Shown here piece after piece: positions 62,874 through 64,000 of a stretch of 64,000 nt of DNA. The position numbers and the translations under genes are program-made. How positions within the stretch are numbered: position 1 is the stretch's first letter; the number at the start of each line of letters is the position of its first letter. The notes under the pieces were generated by a model. That model had not been told where the DNA came from and did not search any database. It saw nothing but the letters and a program-made list of their open reading frames with translations. The DNA is from Strix aluco (Eukaryota; Chordata; Aves; Strigiformes; Strigidae), in assembly GCF_031877795.1 (NCBI RefSeq), contig NC_133954.1, positions 8,337,256 to 8,401,255 on the forward strand. Direction: 5' to 3'.

Positions 62874-62879
62874 TTTAAT
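62874..62879 (-). terminator. probable LRRC46 poly(A) signal ATTAAA
   Basis: TTTAAT on the plus strand reads ATTAAA on minus, 48 bases past the LRRC46 stop. ATTAAA is the commonest variant signal. Confidence 0.5.
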
Positions 62880-62926
62880 CCCAACCGTGCGGTGCCGTGC
62901 TGGTGCGGGATATTCGGGGTAAATAC

Positions 62927-64000
62927 CTATTTCTTGCTCCTTTGGCGCGAGTTTCCTCCTCCAGAGCCTTGGTCTGGGGCTGGCTCCCACCCGGAGCTCG
63001 CTGCGGCTGCAGGCAGGGGTGCTGCCTGCCACGTCCTGGCAGCGGTGGCAGCTGCGTCCCCAGCTTCGCTTGGGGACGGGGCTGAGACCTCCTGGATGCC
63101 GGGGCTGCGACGCGGGCGGCTCCGTCCCTGCCGGGGCTCAGCCGTGCGGGAGGCGGCAGCAAACCCCGACGCTCCCGCAGCTCCTCCAGCTCTTCCAGAC
63201 GGGTCCGGTGTTCCTCCAGGGCCTCCCTCCGCCGCTGCCGCGAGCGCCCGGCCAGCTCCCGGTGCAGATCCGCAAAGAAATCTGCCAGGGGTGGAGGGAG
63301 GGAGAATTACGGGAGACCTGGCGCGGACACCTGAGCTCCCCGCCACTCCTGTCACCCTTGGGGACAGAGGGACCGGCCTGCTTCACCCCCAACGTGTCCT
63401 GCTTCAGTCCAAGCACCTTGGCCTGCAGTGAAAGGGCAGCTTGGCTCAGAGAGCAACTCATCGTCTTCATCCTCACTGCTGGAAGAGCCTCCTTCCTCCT
63501 CTTCCTCACCCACGCTGCCAGGGATGGGATGGGCGTCCAGCTGCAGGAGGTGGGGCAGGGCTCCCACCACCAGCTCCCTGCAAGCACCGGAGGAAAAGCA
63601 GACGTTCCCCCGTCACATGGCATCGCCTCGGGGCTCTGAGAGTGTTTTGGGGTGTCACTGAACCCCTGGCACTAAGCCCCCCCAGCACTGCACCCCCCTG
63701 TCACTGCTTCGTGCAGCCCACCCCCCAGCCCAACCTGGGCAGAGACTCCGATTTCTGGGGTTTGGGGTGGGGGGGCTCAGGCTGTATTTGATATTTGGGG
63801 GGGCTGTACCCTGCTGAGGGGTGCGTGTGGTTTGGGGGTCTTGCTCTCCCCCTCCAGCTCCCCTGACCCACCTGTACCCGTGCTGGCGGGTGCATTCATT
63901 TCCCGTTAAATCGAGGAGACGGAGGTCGCGGGGCAGCTCCTCTGCAGGGATAAAGGGAAGGCAGAAAGGGGCTGAGACAGGACCCGAGCCCCCCCCTCTG
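62927..64000 (-). CDS. LRRC46: LRRC46, C-terminal half, runs off the right edge
   Basis: A leucine-rich-repeat protein, in mammals linked to sperm flagella and cilia. Three exons are visible, 5' to 3': 63872-63941 (last LRR, LRLLDLTGNECTRQHGYR), 63417-63577 (ELVVGALPHLLQLDAHPIPG, then the acidic EEEEEGGSSSSEDEDDELL) and 62927-63281 (DFFADLHRELAGRSRQRRRE helix, then a basic tail). They match human LRRC46 segments LILNLSGNSCTNQDGYRELV, the SDEEDEASSDEE acidic patch and the RSKK C-terminus. The last exon is one base short: the helix frame and the RQRSKK-stop frame differ by one, with the slip somewhere between about 63000 and 63160. The N-terminal LRRs lie beyond base 64000. Confidence 0.88.

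Overview
The window reads as a bird genome, most likely a GC-rich, gene-dense microchromosome. The evidence is three CR1 LINE 3' ends of one subfamily plus CR1 fragments, very compact introns, dense G/C homopolymers and minisatellites. The gene order NFE2L1-COPZ2-CDK5RAP3-PRR15L-PNPO-SP2-SP6-SCRN2-LRRC46 matches the human 17q21.32 block in reverse. That block carries HOXB nearby and corresponds to chicken chromosome 27. No retroviral or LTR element was recognised.

Layout. 1-267 (-) is the first coding segment of NFE2L1. 1000-2640 is its CpG-island promoter, with seven same-strand CCAAT boxes. 5418-8095 (+) is COPZ2. 8.4-14.8 kb is gene-free, with a minisatellite, a small promoter-like island carrying a CTCF-like motif, and AT-rich islands that may be regulatory. 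15004-19281 (-) is CDK5RAP3. 21552-21850 (+) is PRR15L. 24282-26838 (-) is PNPO. It shares a short bidirectional promoter with a BEN-domain gene at 27588-29762 (+) that I cannot name. 31232-37453 (-) is the coding part of SP2, with a promoter island at about 43.2-43.8 kb. 44-51 kb is minisatellite-rich intergenic DNA with a near-perfect 79-nt hairpin. 51.1-52.3 kb is a CpG island likely to be the SP6 promoter, and the SP6 coding exon is 54572-55672 (+). 60241-62581 (+) is SCRN2. 62927 to the window end (-) is the 3' part of LRRC46.

The genes have unrelated jobs: proteasome-stress and KLF/SP transcription factors, COPI coat, UFMylation adaptor, vitamin B6 salvage, secernin, and an LRR protein. 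They are linked by shared architecture, with divergent CCAAT-rich CpG promoters and tail-to-tail convergent 3' ends.

Sequence quality matters here. Five genes (COPZ2, CDK5RAP3, PRR15L, PNPO, LRRC46) carry isolated one-base frameshifts, eight or nine in all, mostly one missing G or C in a short run, while splice sites and flanking protein are preserved. NFE2L1, SP2, SP6, SCRN2 and the BEN gene read through cleanly. This looks more like base-call error in the assembly than gene death.
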